Positions 7,616 to 15,063 of a stretch of 39,391 bases of DNA are shown one piece after another. The position numbers were made by a program, and so were the translations under genes. The notes under the pieces were generated by a model, which saw nothing but the letters and a program-made list of their open reading frames with translations, was not told the origin of the DNA and ran no database searches. Origin of the DNA: a virus; the IMG/VR virus record IMGVR_UViG_3300025141_000267, positions 1 to 39,391 of that record. One strand, given 5' to 3'. Every line of letters starts with the position of its first letter. Position 1 is the stretch's first letter.

Positions 7616-8101
7616 ATGGCTTTATTAGAACCACAAGATATAATGTTTCAACCATTTGAGCCAAAGCTCAAAAATAGATTTGTAATGCAAGTTGATGGGA
7701 TTAATGCATTTACGATAAAAGCTGCAAATAGACCAACTATAGAATCAGATGAAGTAGTACTTGAACATATGAATGTAACAAGATATGTTAAAGGTAAGTC
7801 AAGATGGCAACCACTTGAAATTACTTTATATGACCCGGTTGTTCCCTCAGCTGCTCAACAAGTAATGGAATGGGTTAGATTATCACACGAATCTGTAACT
7901 GGTAGAGATGGATATTCAGATTTTTACAAAAAAGATGTAACATTTAATCTACTTGGACCTGTTGGTGATATTGTTGAAGAATGGGTTCTAAAAGGTGCGT
8001 TTATTCAAAATGCTAATTTTGGTGATTTAGCTTTTGATTCATCAGACCCAGTTGAAATCACTTGCACATTAAGATATGATTTCGCAATCCTTAAATTCTA
8101 A
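7616..8101 (+). CDS. 19: tail tube protein gp19
   Basis: A 161-aa protein; T4 gp19 is 163 aa. It shows the tube-protein pattern: FEPKLKNRFVMQVDGINAF at ~14-32, a middle WQPLEITLYDPVVPSAAQQV segment (~62-81), and the C-terminal strand pair EITCTLRYDFAILKF. It forms the hexameric rings of the inner tail tube on which the sheath assembles. It is monocistronic: late-type motif and AGGAG upstream, terminator downstream. Adjacent to the sheath gene, as in all T4-like tails. Confidence 0.93.
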   Translation: MALLEPQDIMFQPFEPKLKNRFVMQVDGINAFTIKAANRPTIESDEVVLEHMNVTRYVKGKSRWQPLEITLYDPVVPSAAQQVMEWVRLSHESVTGRDGYSDFYKKDVTFNLLGPVGDIVEEWVLKGAFIQNANFGDLAFDSSDPVEITCTLRYDFAILKF

Positions 8102-8131
8102 TAAATCATAATAAAATATAATTTGAAAAAG

Positions 8132-8159
8132 CCCTTAATAAAAAATTAAGGGTTTTTTT
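8132..8159 (+). terminator. rho-independent terminator after gp19
   Basis: CCCTTAAT (8132-8139) pairs perfectly with ATTAAGGG (8145-8152) around AAAAA, followed by seven T. Confidence 0.92.
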
Positions 8160-8168
8160 ATTTTATAT

Positions 8169-8181
8169 ATATTTATATATG
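8169..8181 (+). promoter_or_regulatory. putative late promoter motif
   Basis: ATATTTATATATG lies only 9 bases before the preferred lysozyme start. The ATG inside the motif (8179-8181) creates a spurious upstream start codon. Confidence 0.6.
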
Positions 8182-8190
8182 GAGATGAAA

Positions 8191-8670
8191 ATGAAAACAA
8201 CATTTGAAGAAATAATAGATATAGTTTTAGAACACGAAGGTGGTTATGTGAATGACCCTGATGATGCTGGTGGTGAAACCAAGTATGGTATTGCTAAAAG
8301 ATGGTATCCAAGTGTTGATATCAAAAATCTTACCAAAGAACAGGCCAAAAAAATATATCATACAGACTATTGGAGACGAGGTAAGTGTGATGAAGTTCCT
8401 TCTCAATTAAGACATATATACTTTGATATGTGTGTTAATTTTGGTAGGAGTGGTGCTGTTAAGGTTTTACAACAAGCTGCTAATTCTAAAAATAGAAATA
8501 AAATAGATGTAGATGGTGGTATAGGGCCAGCTACATTAAAAGCCATACAAAATATCAGTTTAGATAGAGTAAGGGCTTATAGAGTTTTAAGATTTGCAAA
8601 CATAGTTATAGATAAACCAACACAAGAGAAATTTTGGCTTGGATGGTTCAGAAGAGCCATCGAAGTTTAA
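8191..8670 (+). CDS. GH108-type muramidase with peptidoglycan-binding domain
   Basis: A 159-aa protein that hydrolyses peptidoglycan, either as endolysin or tail lysozyme. Residues ~5-95 are the glycoside hydrolase 108 domain: EHEGGYVNDPDDAGGETKYG, where the Glu of EGGY (E16) is the expected catalytic acid, then ITKEQ-type LTKEQAKKIYHTDYW. Residues ~95-155 match the companion peptidoglycan-binding fold (VDGGIGPATLKAI). I choose ATG 8191 because GGAG at 8181-8184 is 6 bases upstream; the in-frame ATG at 8179 lies inside the late-type motif. No signal peptide and no adjacent holin are visible. It lies between the tube gene and the Hc1-like gene, so its role in lysis or entry is not settled. Confidence 0.85.
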   Translation: MKTTFEEIIDIVLEHEGGYVNDPDDAGGETKYGIAKRWYPSVDIKNLTKEQAKKIYHTDYWRRGKCDEVPSQLRHIYFDMCVNFGRSGAVKVLQQAANSKNRNKIDVDGGIGPATLKAIQNISLDRVRAYRVLRFANIVIDKPTQEKFWLGWFRRAIEV

Positions 8671-8686
8671 GTTATAGGAGAAAAAA

Positions 8687-8866
8687 ATGTCAACAGAAAA
8701 TTTATATACAGAATTAAATAATTTATGGGAAGATTTCCAAGAAAATCATAGAGATTTTTCATCAAAAGGTAATAAAGCTGCTGGTGGTAGAGCAAGAAAA
8801 TCTATCGGTGAAATAAAAAAATTAGTTACAAGTTACAGACAAGCATCTGTTTCTGAATCAAAATAA
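8687..8866 (+). CDS. Hc1-like (histone H1-like) small basic protein
   Basis: A 59-aa protein starting at ATG 8687 after a TAGGAGAAA ribosome site and ending 12 bases before the gp26-like gene. The C-terminal two thirds (KGNKAAGGRARKSIGEIKK, then LVTSYRQAS) resemble the N-terminal domain of chlamydial histone-like Hc1, which has the pattern RGNKAA..RVR...I.LEK..K.YRK.S. Related short proteins occur in other marine phages. The known family binds DNA and helps condense the nucleoid. Here it is in the late tail cluster, so packaging of virion DNA or host nucleoid control are possible roles; both are inference. Confidence 0.7.
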   Translation: MSTENLYTELNNLWEDFQENHRDFSSKGNKAAGGRARKSIGEIKKLVTSYRQASVSESK

Positions 8867-8878
8867 TCGGAGGTTATA

Positions 8879-9625
8879 ATGGCAGAAGAACAAAAATATG
8901 CTAGTGAAGTTATAGATTTACCAAGTGAAGGTAAAGTTTATGCAGAAGGACATCCATTGAGAGATGGTAAAATTGAAATTAAATATATGACTGCAAAAGA
9001 AGAAGATATTTTAACATCACAAAATCTTATTAAAAAAGGTGTTGTGATTGATAAATTATTAAATTCACTTATTTTAACGGAGGGAGTTAATACCGATGAT
9101 TTGGTGTTGGGTGATAAAAATGCAGTAATGGTCGCAGCTAGAGTTTTAGCATATGGCCCTGAATATGAATGTCAAGTTACACATCCAGAAACAGGAGCAT
9201 CAATAACAACAACTGTTAATTTAGCTGATTGTCCATTCAAAAAATTACCAGAGGAAGTTACTTCAAATGAATTTGAAATTAAATTACCTGTATCAAAACA
9301 AACTATTACATTCAAGTTATTAACAGGATTAGAAGAGAAAAAAATAACAGAGGATATAAAAGCTTCAAATAAAATAAATTCACAAATATCACCTGAATTA
9401 ACAACAAGATTAAGATACACAATTACATCAGTTGATGGTGATAATTCACAATCTACAATTAATAATTTTGTTATTGATATGTTAGCTAGGGATTCTTTAT
9501 TTTTAAGAGGGGAAATCGCAAGATTATCACCTGATATTAATTTGGTTCAAGATGTAGAAATAGGAGGAGAAACCGTCGAGGTAGATATACCAATGACGGT
9601 TAGCTTTTTTTGGCCTAAATCCTAA
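8879..9625 (+). CDS. 26: gp26-like baseplate hub/tail assembly protein (short, unshifted form)
   Basis: A 248-aa protein with the T4_baseplate (gp26) family layout: N-terminal EVIDLPSEGKVYAEGHPL, then IEIKYMTAKEEDILTS (~32-47), a C-terminal beta/helix region, and TLLTG-like FKLLTGLEEKKI (~149-160). The ribosome site CGGAGGTTATAA is strong. T4 gp26 acts in hub assembly. Near the 3' end the frame crosses a T7 run (9605-9611) and stops 12 bases after it; a shift of +1 at the run would add 70 residues encoded to 9824 (separate entry). The tape-measure gene lies just downstream, the same arrangement as frameshifted tail assembly chaperone genes in other tailed phages. Confidence 0.78.
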   Translation: MAEEQKYASEVIDLPSEGKVYAEGHPLRDGKIEIKYMTAKEEDILTSQNLIKKGVVIDKLLNSLILTEGVNTDDLVLGDKNAVMVAARVLAYGPEYECQVTHPETGASITTTVNLADCPFKKLPEEVTSNEFEIKLPVSKQTITFKLLTGLEEKKITEDIKASNKINSQISPELTTRLRYTITSVDGDNSQSTINNFVIDMLARDSLFLRGEIARLSPDINLVQDVEIGGETVEVDIPMTVSFFWPKS

Positions 9626-9824
9626 ACACAAACCAGAAATTCACGAACAAATATTCCAATTGATTTATTTTGGGCAAGGATTTACTCATGATGATGTGTA
9701 TACCATGCCTACATATTTAAGACATTTTTATTATAAAAAACTTGTATCTGTTAAGGAACATGAAAGTAAAAAAATAAAAGAAGCTCAAAAAAAATCTAAA
9801 TCTCAATCTAAATACAAACGATAA
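9612..9824 (+). CDS. +1-frame C-terminal extension of the gp26-like protein (gp51/GT-type candidate)
   Basis: This frame is open from 9597 and ends in TAA 9822-9824, but has no ATG or GTG with a ribosome site near its beginning. Its 70 residues look like genuine protein: PEIHEQIFQLIYFGQGF, then VYTMPTYLRHFYYKKL, then a Lys/Glu/Gln/Ser tail ending SQSKYKR. Reading TTT-TTT with a one-base forward slip on the T7 run at 9605-9611 joins it to the gp26-like frame. The first internal ATG (9705) would discard half the conserved-looking part. Alternatives are initiation at TTG 9660 or an indel in the sequence. The 'MPTYLR' pattern is shared, as far as I recall, with small proteins that follow gp26 in marine T4-like phages. 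Confidence 0.6.
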   Translation, partial: GLNPKHKPEIHEQIFQLIYFGQGFTHDDVYTMPTYLRHFYYKKLVSVKEHESKKIKEAQKKSKSQSKYKR

Positions 9825-9838
9825 TTTTTTAGATATTT

Positions 9839-9854
9839 GATATTTATATATGAA
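9839..9854 (+). promoter_or_regulatory. putative late promoter motif
   Basis: GATATTTATATATGAA is identical to the copies at 258 and 844. It precedes the 85-aa protein and tape-measure pair, with TTAGGAGA as ribosome site. Confidence 0.7.
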
Positions 9855-9880
9855 TAGATACATCTAATTAGGAGAGTATT

Positions 9881-10138
9881 ATGTCAAAGAAAAAATCTTA
9901 TATGGATACCACAAATATTATACAAGAAGGTGCAATTTCTACTTTCTTACGAGCATTATTTAAAGGTAAATCTAGATTAAAAAGAGACGCTTATAAAACT
10001 AAAGTTAAACTTGAGAAAAATATTAAAGACTTCAATGCAACACAAAGTCGTTTAGAAAAAAATATAGAAAAAACCTGGGGTAAAAAAGTTAAATTACCTA
10101 GAGCAGAATTTGAAGATATTGTTAATAGAGCGAGATAG
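9881..10138 (+). CDS. small basic hypothetical protein preceding the tape measure
   Basis: An 85-aa protein, strongly basic (KSRLKRDAYKTKVKLEKNI), with a short hydrophobic patch GAISTFLRALFKG at ~17-29 and a helical, probably coiled-coil middle. The start is preceded by TTAGGAGAG. It ends 4 bases before the tape-measure start, so the two are co-transcribed from the late-type motif at 9839. It may be a tail assembly factor. No family recognised. Confidence 0.6.
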   Translation: MSKKKSYMDTTNIIQEGAISTFLRALFKGKSRLKRDAYKTKVKLEKNIKDFNATQSRLEKNIEKTWGKKVKLPRAEFEDIVNRAR

Positions 10139-10142
10139 CTAA

Positions 10143-12368
10143 ATGGCAAAAAAATATACAAAAGAAGATTGGGTGCAAAATAGAGAAGATGTTAGATCTT
10201 TAGCTGATGAAGTTGATAAACTAACGAAAAGGCAAGAAGGTTGGTTTAAATCTATACTCACAAGTGGTGACAAGTATAAAGACATAGTTGATACTGCTAA
10301 AGAACTCTCTAAAGTATTAGCTGATAGTACAAAAAGAAATAAAGAAAATAATGATTTAGCAGAAAATCAATCAAGGGTTGCAAAATTAGGACTTTCAATG
10401 GGAAAAAGACAAACTATATTTTCCAAATACATATTAGCATATAAATTAAAACAATTAAAAGCTGCAAGAGCACAACAAGATTTTGAAGATGATATAACTG
10501 ATGATATGATTGACCAAATTGATGCTCAACGAGAACAAGTGAGTTTGGCAGTTGATTTAAATAAGGAAATGGATGCACTTGATGATTTATTTGGTGGAAT
10601 GGGTTCAACTATAACTGCATTTTTATTTAATCCACTTTCAGCTATAATTGGTATATTGACTATGTTCAGTGCAATGACTGATAAAATTGGTGAAAAATTT
10701 GGTGCATTAGGTGTCACAAACTTTAGAGATGATTTAGCAGCAGCAAATATAGAATTTACAAGAATGGGACTTGAAGGTGAAGAAGCTTTCACAGCAGCAA
10801 AAAAATTATCCAGTGAATTTGGGGTAGGTTTTGACAATGCTATAAAAATGTCTGGTGCAGTTGGTGATTTAGCTAAGTCTACAGGATTAGCTGTTGAACA
10901 AAGTGCTACTCTTGTGGGTATGTTTAGTGATGGTACTGAACAATCCACAGAAATGGCAACGAATCTTTTGAAATCTGCCGCATCTTTAGCTGTAGCTGAA
11001 GGAGTTGCACCAAATGTTGTATTACAAGATATAGCTGATAGCACAGAGACATTTGCTGAATTTGCAAAAGATGGTGGGAAAAATCTGTTAAGAGCAGCTA
11101 TACAAGCTAGAAAACTTGGAATAAATTTGGATACCGTAGCTGGAACTGCTAATTCACTTTTAGATTTTCAAAGTTCATTAAATTCTGAAGTCGAAGCTTC
11201 CATATTGTTAGGAAGAAATGTAAACTTACAAAAAGCTAGAGAATTAGCATTATCTGGTGATATGGAGGGTTTACAAAAAGAAATAGTTAATCAAGTTGGT
11301 TCACAAGCTGAATTTGAAGCAATGAATGTTATACAAAGAAGAGCATTAGCACAAGCTTTAGGTATGAGTACATTTGAATTAAGTAAGATAGTCAAAAAGG
11401 AAAAAGAAGGAGTAACTTTAGCTGGCGAACTTGCGAAACAAGATTTATCGAATCTTATACCAGAAGAATCAATGTCAAATATCGCTAAAACAATAAATGA
11501 ATTAAAAGCATTTGGATTGACATTGATTGAAGAATATGGCCCTCAAATAGAAGGCATGTTTGAAAGGTTAGTTAAACCAATGATAGGTATGGCTAAAAGT
11601 GCTGCAGAATTTTTAATTAGTCTCGATGAAAGTGTTGGAATTGGTAATGTTCTGAAAGGTGTTTTAATAGCTATGGCAGCTAAAGCAGTTATTGGGGCTA
11701 TAGCAGGTATAGTTCAAACATTTTCTCTGATACCATTGGGATTAGGTATTCCACTCGCAGCAGTGGCTATAATGGAATTATGGTCACAGATTAATAAAGC
11801 AAAAACAGCTGTTGGTGATGTTATTTCTCCTGCAGATGGTAAAACACAGATTTCAACTAAAGAAGGAGAATTACTTGAATTAAGTAAAAATGATGATGTT
11901 GTAGCTGCTCCTGGAATAGCTGAGAAATTAACAAAAGAAACATTTAGTCCAGATTTTCAAACAAGTAAGCGTACAGTATCTAAAATTATAGATGGCCTTG
12001 TTAGTCCTTTAAATCTTGAAGGAGCTAATAATCTGTTAGACAATTTAAATAAACCAATGATGGTTGGAGATGTAAAATCAACTGGTGATTTAGTATATTC
12101 CCGAGACGAAGGTGGGTTAGATTTATCAACTGATAATGAAAAATTTATGAGTTCTATAATTAATGTAAATAATGATAATCAAACCGAAATTTCAACATTA
12201 AAATTAGAAAAAGAAAATAAAGCAATAAAAGGTGAATTACAAAACCTTAGAAAAGAAATGGCATCTTATTTTGGAACTGGTGGAAGTGTAATAAGAGGTT
12301 TAGGAAATTCAGTAGGTTCTAAAGTTGGTGATCAAATTTTAAGAAATAATAATATGCAAAGAGCTTAA
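10143..12368 (+). CDS. 29: tail tape measure protein (gp29-like)
   Basis: A 741-aa protein with tape-measure features: long helical N-terminal region (~15-150), a hydrophobic patch FNPLSAIIGILTMFSAM (~160-176), repeated Ala/Gly-rich helices (for example SGAVGDLAKSTGLAVEQSAT), a second hydrophobic region at ~505-545 (LIAMAAKAVIGAIAGI), and a C-terminal coiled coil (LKLEKENKAIKGELQNLRKE). The segment ISPADGKTQISTKEGELLELS is common in tape measures of marine T4-like phages. It sets tail length and sits inside the tube. T4 gp29 is 590 aa, so a longer tail or divergent domain is implied. It follows a possible frameshifted chaperone gene, as in other tailed phages. Confidence 0.8.
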   Translation: MAKKYTKEDWVQNREDVRSLADEVDKLTKRQEGWFKSILTSGDKYKDIVDTAKELSKVLADSTKRNKENNDLAENQSRVAKLGLSMGKRQTIFSKYILAYKLKQLKAARAQQDFEDDITDDMIDQIDAQREQVSLAVDLNKEMDALDDLFGGMGSTITAFLFNPLSAIIGILTMFSAMTDKIGEKFGALGVTNFRDDLAAANIEFTRMGLEGEEAFTAAKKLSSEFGVGFDNAIKMSGAVGDLAKSTGLAVEQSATLVGMFSDGTEQSTEMATNLLKSAASLAVAEGVAPNVVLQDIADSTETFAEFAKDGGKNLLRAAIQARKLGINLDTVAGTANSLLDFQSSLNSEVEASILLGRNVNLQKARELALSGDMEGLQKEIVNQVGSQAEFEAMNVIQRRALAQALGMSTFELSKIVKKEKEGVTLAGELAKQDLSNLIPEESMSNIAKTINELKAFGLTLIEEYGPQIEGMFERLVKPMIGMAKSAAEFLISLDESVGIGNVLKGVLIAMAAKAVIGAIAGIVQTFSLIPLGLGIPLAAVAIMELWSQINKAKTAVGDVISPADGKTQISTKEGELLELSKNDDVVAAPGIAEKLTKETFSPDFQTSKRTVSKIIDGLVSPLNLEGANNLLDNLNKPMMVGDVKSTGDLVYSRDEGGLDLSTDNEKFMSSIINVNNDNQTEISTLKLEKENKAIKGELQNLRKEMASYFGTGGSVIRGLGNSVGSKVGDQILRNNNMQRA

Positions 12369-12380
12369 TAGGAAAAATAA

Positions 12381-14759
12381 ATGGCATTAGAAGATTTAAA
12401 AAGTATATTTGGGAAAACATTTGATGGGTCAAATTCTCCACGAATTAAACCAACTCCATTAATTCCTCAAACTCCTTATGTGTCGGGTAGAAGTATACAT
12501 GAACATCCACAAGACCGCACACAACATATACAACATCATAGTGGATTTGATGATATTAATAAACTTACATTTAATCCAAAGAAAAAAACACCAATTATAA
12601 ATAAACTCGCAGGTAAATCCGGTAAAGTTACCCCACTTATAGATACAAGCTTTAATCTGAATAAAAGTATTCATATAAATGCAGGTGGTGAACATTTTAC
12701 AAAGCATAGTAGATTAGATTTTATTTCCAAACCAATTCCGGTATTTGGTGGTGGTCTTCATAATCAAGACCTACCTATACTTGATACAACTTATTTCCCA
12801 TTAGCATATCCAGATACTAATTTTGATATGAATGCCACCCCTGATGGTGAAAGTATGCCACCAGGAAATTATAGTGGAGTAACTATTCCTTCTGAGTATT
12901 ATGGTGATAGTCCTATGGTTCCAGGTCAAACACCAATACTTGATACAGCATTAAGACAACCTCCTTCTTTTATGCATGGTACATTAAGTGGTGATTGGAT
13001 AGTAAGTGAAGATTTAGATTATTTAGATGGTTTTGGTCACCCTTATCTTTTGGAGACATTTGACCCGAGAATTCCGAAAAATACTGGTATACAAATTACT
13101 AATAAAAACCCATACATATCAACACGCAATAAAGCGGTACCTTTTAGTGGTGCCACATTTGCTACAGCTGGTGTCGATGGTGGTCAATCAATGATGCATA
13201 CAACCTTTGTAGGTAAGGATTTAGGAGCATCTGGGGGTTATCGATCTTTATATAACCCCAATCATACACCTTTTAATGAAACTCAGACGAATTATCTAAT
13301 TTTGACAGATCCACAAAATCCATTTTCACCTTATGAATATGGCGGTAATGTTAACAGAAATACTTTAAAAATAGGATATCAGATAGGTGAAGTACAACAT
13401 TATGGGTGGCAAAGAGACAGTAATATTGAAAAGATAGGCACATCTGGTGGTGTAAATCTAGCAGGTGCTGTGGCACAAAATCAAACGCACGAACCATATA
13501 TAGTAAGTGCCATACCATCTAATCAGGATAATATCACTAATTACGATTATCGACTTGCTCCACCCTTAGGTTTAGATGGAAGATCTATTAACGCTGCAAA
13601 TCGTAGTTTTCCAATCGTAAGAGCTTTAACTGACGGGCTAAGAGTAGGAAAATTTTTAACTTCAAGTCATGGTATTGCTCATATGTTTGCCACTAATGTA
13701 TATGGTCTTGTTCCAAATACTGTTGTGAGAGCAAAACGAACTGATACTACTAAAACAGATCCTGATATTACAAATAGTGATGATATATTAGAGCTTAAAG
13801 CTCAAAGACATAATGAATTTAATAACCCCTTAACAACATTAATGGCAACGGCGGGAAGATTACTTGGAACAACACCAAATCTTTTATTTAAAAAACATTT
13901 ATTTGAACTAAGTAATTATGAAAAAGATTTATTGGATGGTAATCTAGGTATGAAAGGGGCTAATTATGCTTTAGAAAATAGTTTCAGAGGAGATACATCT
14001 AAGTTAAAAGGACTAGGTGATAGTAAGTTTGCATTATTCGGTGGAAAAGAAATTAAAAAGCTTATTAGTGGTGATAAGATGACAATGATACCTCTACATA
14101 AGGGTGTTGGGCTAAAAGTGATGGGTGACACCTTGAACTATATGAACAGGTCATTGACCAAACTCACTGAGACAGATGAAAATATTCTCAAGAAAAAATG
14201 GGGAATGCCTATGTATTTTAGAGATTTAAGAGATAATGCATACATTTTCTTTAGAGCATATTTGGAAGGCTTGACGGAAACTGTTACTCCAAGTTGGACA
14301 CCAACAAATTATGTAGGAAGAAGTGAACCTGTTTATATATATGAAAGAGCTGAAAGGGATGTATCTTTTACTTTGAAAGTAGCTGCACAAACTGCAAAAG
14401 AATTAACAATGATATATAAAAAATTAAATAGATTAACTTCATTATGTTATCCTCAATATGCAGATGATAGCATGATTGGAAATTCTAGAATGAAACCACC
14501 ATTAACAAAATTTAGATTAGGTGAATTGTATGGAAAAACAAATCATGAAATGTTAGGATTCATTCAATCATTAAATTATGTTTTTCCAGAAGAATCAACT
14601 TGGGAAACAGAAGCAGGATATAGAGTTCCAAAATTTATTAATGTTACTATAGAATATAAAGTTATTCATGGGTCAGTGCCTGCATTAAATAATGTAAACT
14701 CATCTACTAAGTCTGCAACACCTGACACAGCATTTTTTGGAATAAATGATGCTAGTTAA
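12381..14759 (+). CDS. baseplate/tail-tube-like structural protein (gp48/gp54-type candidate)
   Basis: A 792-aa protein. The first ~560 residues are Pro/Thr/His/Asn-rich and low in helix, with repeated short beta-like motifs such as the two LDT(T/A) phrases (DLPILDTTYFP, TPILDTALRQ). The last ~220 residues look like a tube/baseplate core: SWTPTNYVGRSEPVYIYERA, DVSFTLKVAAQTAKEL, then IQSLNYVFPEESTWETEAG and FINVTIEYKVIHG. T4 gp48 and gp54, the tube initiators, come next to the tape measure (gp29), and this gene follows it, 12 bases downstream. The long N-terminal half is not in T4. I am sure it is structural and less sure which T4 protein it matches. Confidence 0.6.
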   Translation: MALEDLKSIFGKTFDGSNSPRIKPTPLIPQTPYVSGRSIHEHPQDRTQHIQHHSGFDDINKLTFNPKKKTPIINKLAGKSGKVTPLIDTSFNLNKSIHINAGGEHFTKHSRLDFISKPIPVFGGGLHNQDLPILDTTYFPLAYPDTNFDMNATPDGESMPPGNYSGVTIPSEYYGDSPMVPGQTPILDTALRQPPSFMHGTLSGDWIVSEDLDYLDGFGHPYLLETFDPRIPKNTGIQITNKNPYISTRNKAVPFSGATFATAGVDGGQSMMHTTFVGKDLGASGGYRSLYNPNHTPFNETQTNYLILTDPQNPFSPYEYGGNVNRNTLKIGYQIGEVQHYGWQRDSNIEKIGTSGGVNLAGAVAQNQTHEPYIVSAIPSNQDNITNYDYRLAPPLGLDGRSINAANRSFPIVRALTDGLRVGKFLTSSHGIAHMFATNVYGLVPNTVVRAKRTDTTKTDPDITNSDDILELKAQRHNEFNNPLTTLMATAGRLLGTTPNLLFKKHLFELSNYEKDLLDGNLGMKGANYALENSFRGDTSKLKGLGDSKFALFGGKEIKKLISGDKMTMIPLHKGVGLKVMGDTLNYMNRSLTKLTETDENILKKKWGMPMYFRDLRDNAYIFFRAYLEGLTETVTPSWTPTNYVGRSEPVYIYERAERDVSFTLKVAAQTAKELTMIYKKLNRLTSLCYPQYADDSMIGNSRMKPPLTKFRLGELYGKTNHEMLGFIQSLNYVFPEESTWETEAGYRVPKFINVTIEYKVIHGSVPALNNVNSSTKSATPDTAFFGINDAS

Positions 14760-14784
14760 TAGTAATGTGTAAAGGAAGATAAAA

Positions 14785-15063
14785 ATGACAAGATATAGAA
14801 ATACAAGAACTCGAAGAAAAAAAGATAAAAATGATAAATGGTATTATGAAACTACATTGTATTCTAATGTACCTGAAAAAAATTCAGATATGTATTTTAC
14901 CGCACAAGAAGGTGATAGATGTGATAATTTAGCTTTTAGGTTTTATGGAAATCCAAATTTATGGTGGTTTGTTGCAAAAGTAAATGGATTATCAACAATG
15001 AATGTACCTGCAGGAACATCTTTGAGAATACCAATAAATAGTGAAGCAGCAAGAGGTATTTAG
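14785..15063 (+). CDS. LysM-domain baseplate protein (gp53/P2 gpX-like)
   Basis: A 92-aa protein. A basic N-terminus (TRYRNTRTRRKKDKNDK) precedes a LysM-like fold at ~34-85: YFTAQEGDRCDNLAFRFYGN, then LWWFVAKVNGLSTMNVPAGTSLRIP. LysM-like modules occur in T4 gp53 and in P2 gpX, where they help join wedge and hub of the baseplate. This is only the module, about half the size of T4 gp53. It has AAGGAAG upstream, and its TAG stop is immediately followed by the GTG start of the hub gene, so the two are translationally linked. Confidence 0.72.
   Translation: MTRYRNTRTRRKKDKNDKWYYETTLYSNVPEKNSDMYFTAQEGDRCDNLAFRFYGNPNLWWFVAKVNGLSTMNVPAGTSLRIPINSEAARGI

Noticed and set aside
8250-8290. Hammerhead-ribozyme-like CTGATGA...GAAA in the lysozyme gene
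   Set aside because: It is coding sequence for the conserved PDDAGGET stretch, and the intervening bases cannot form stem II.
10526-11044. 172-aa minus-strand frame inside the tape measure
   Set aside because: Antisense to a clear tape-measure gene; no other minus-strand genes exist in the window and its composition is that of a reversed AT-rich helical gene.
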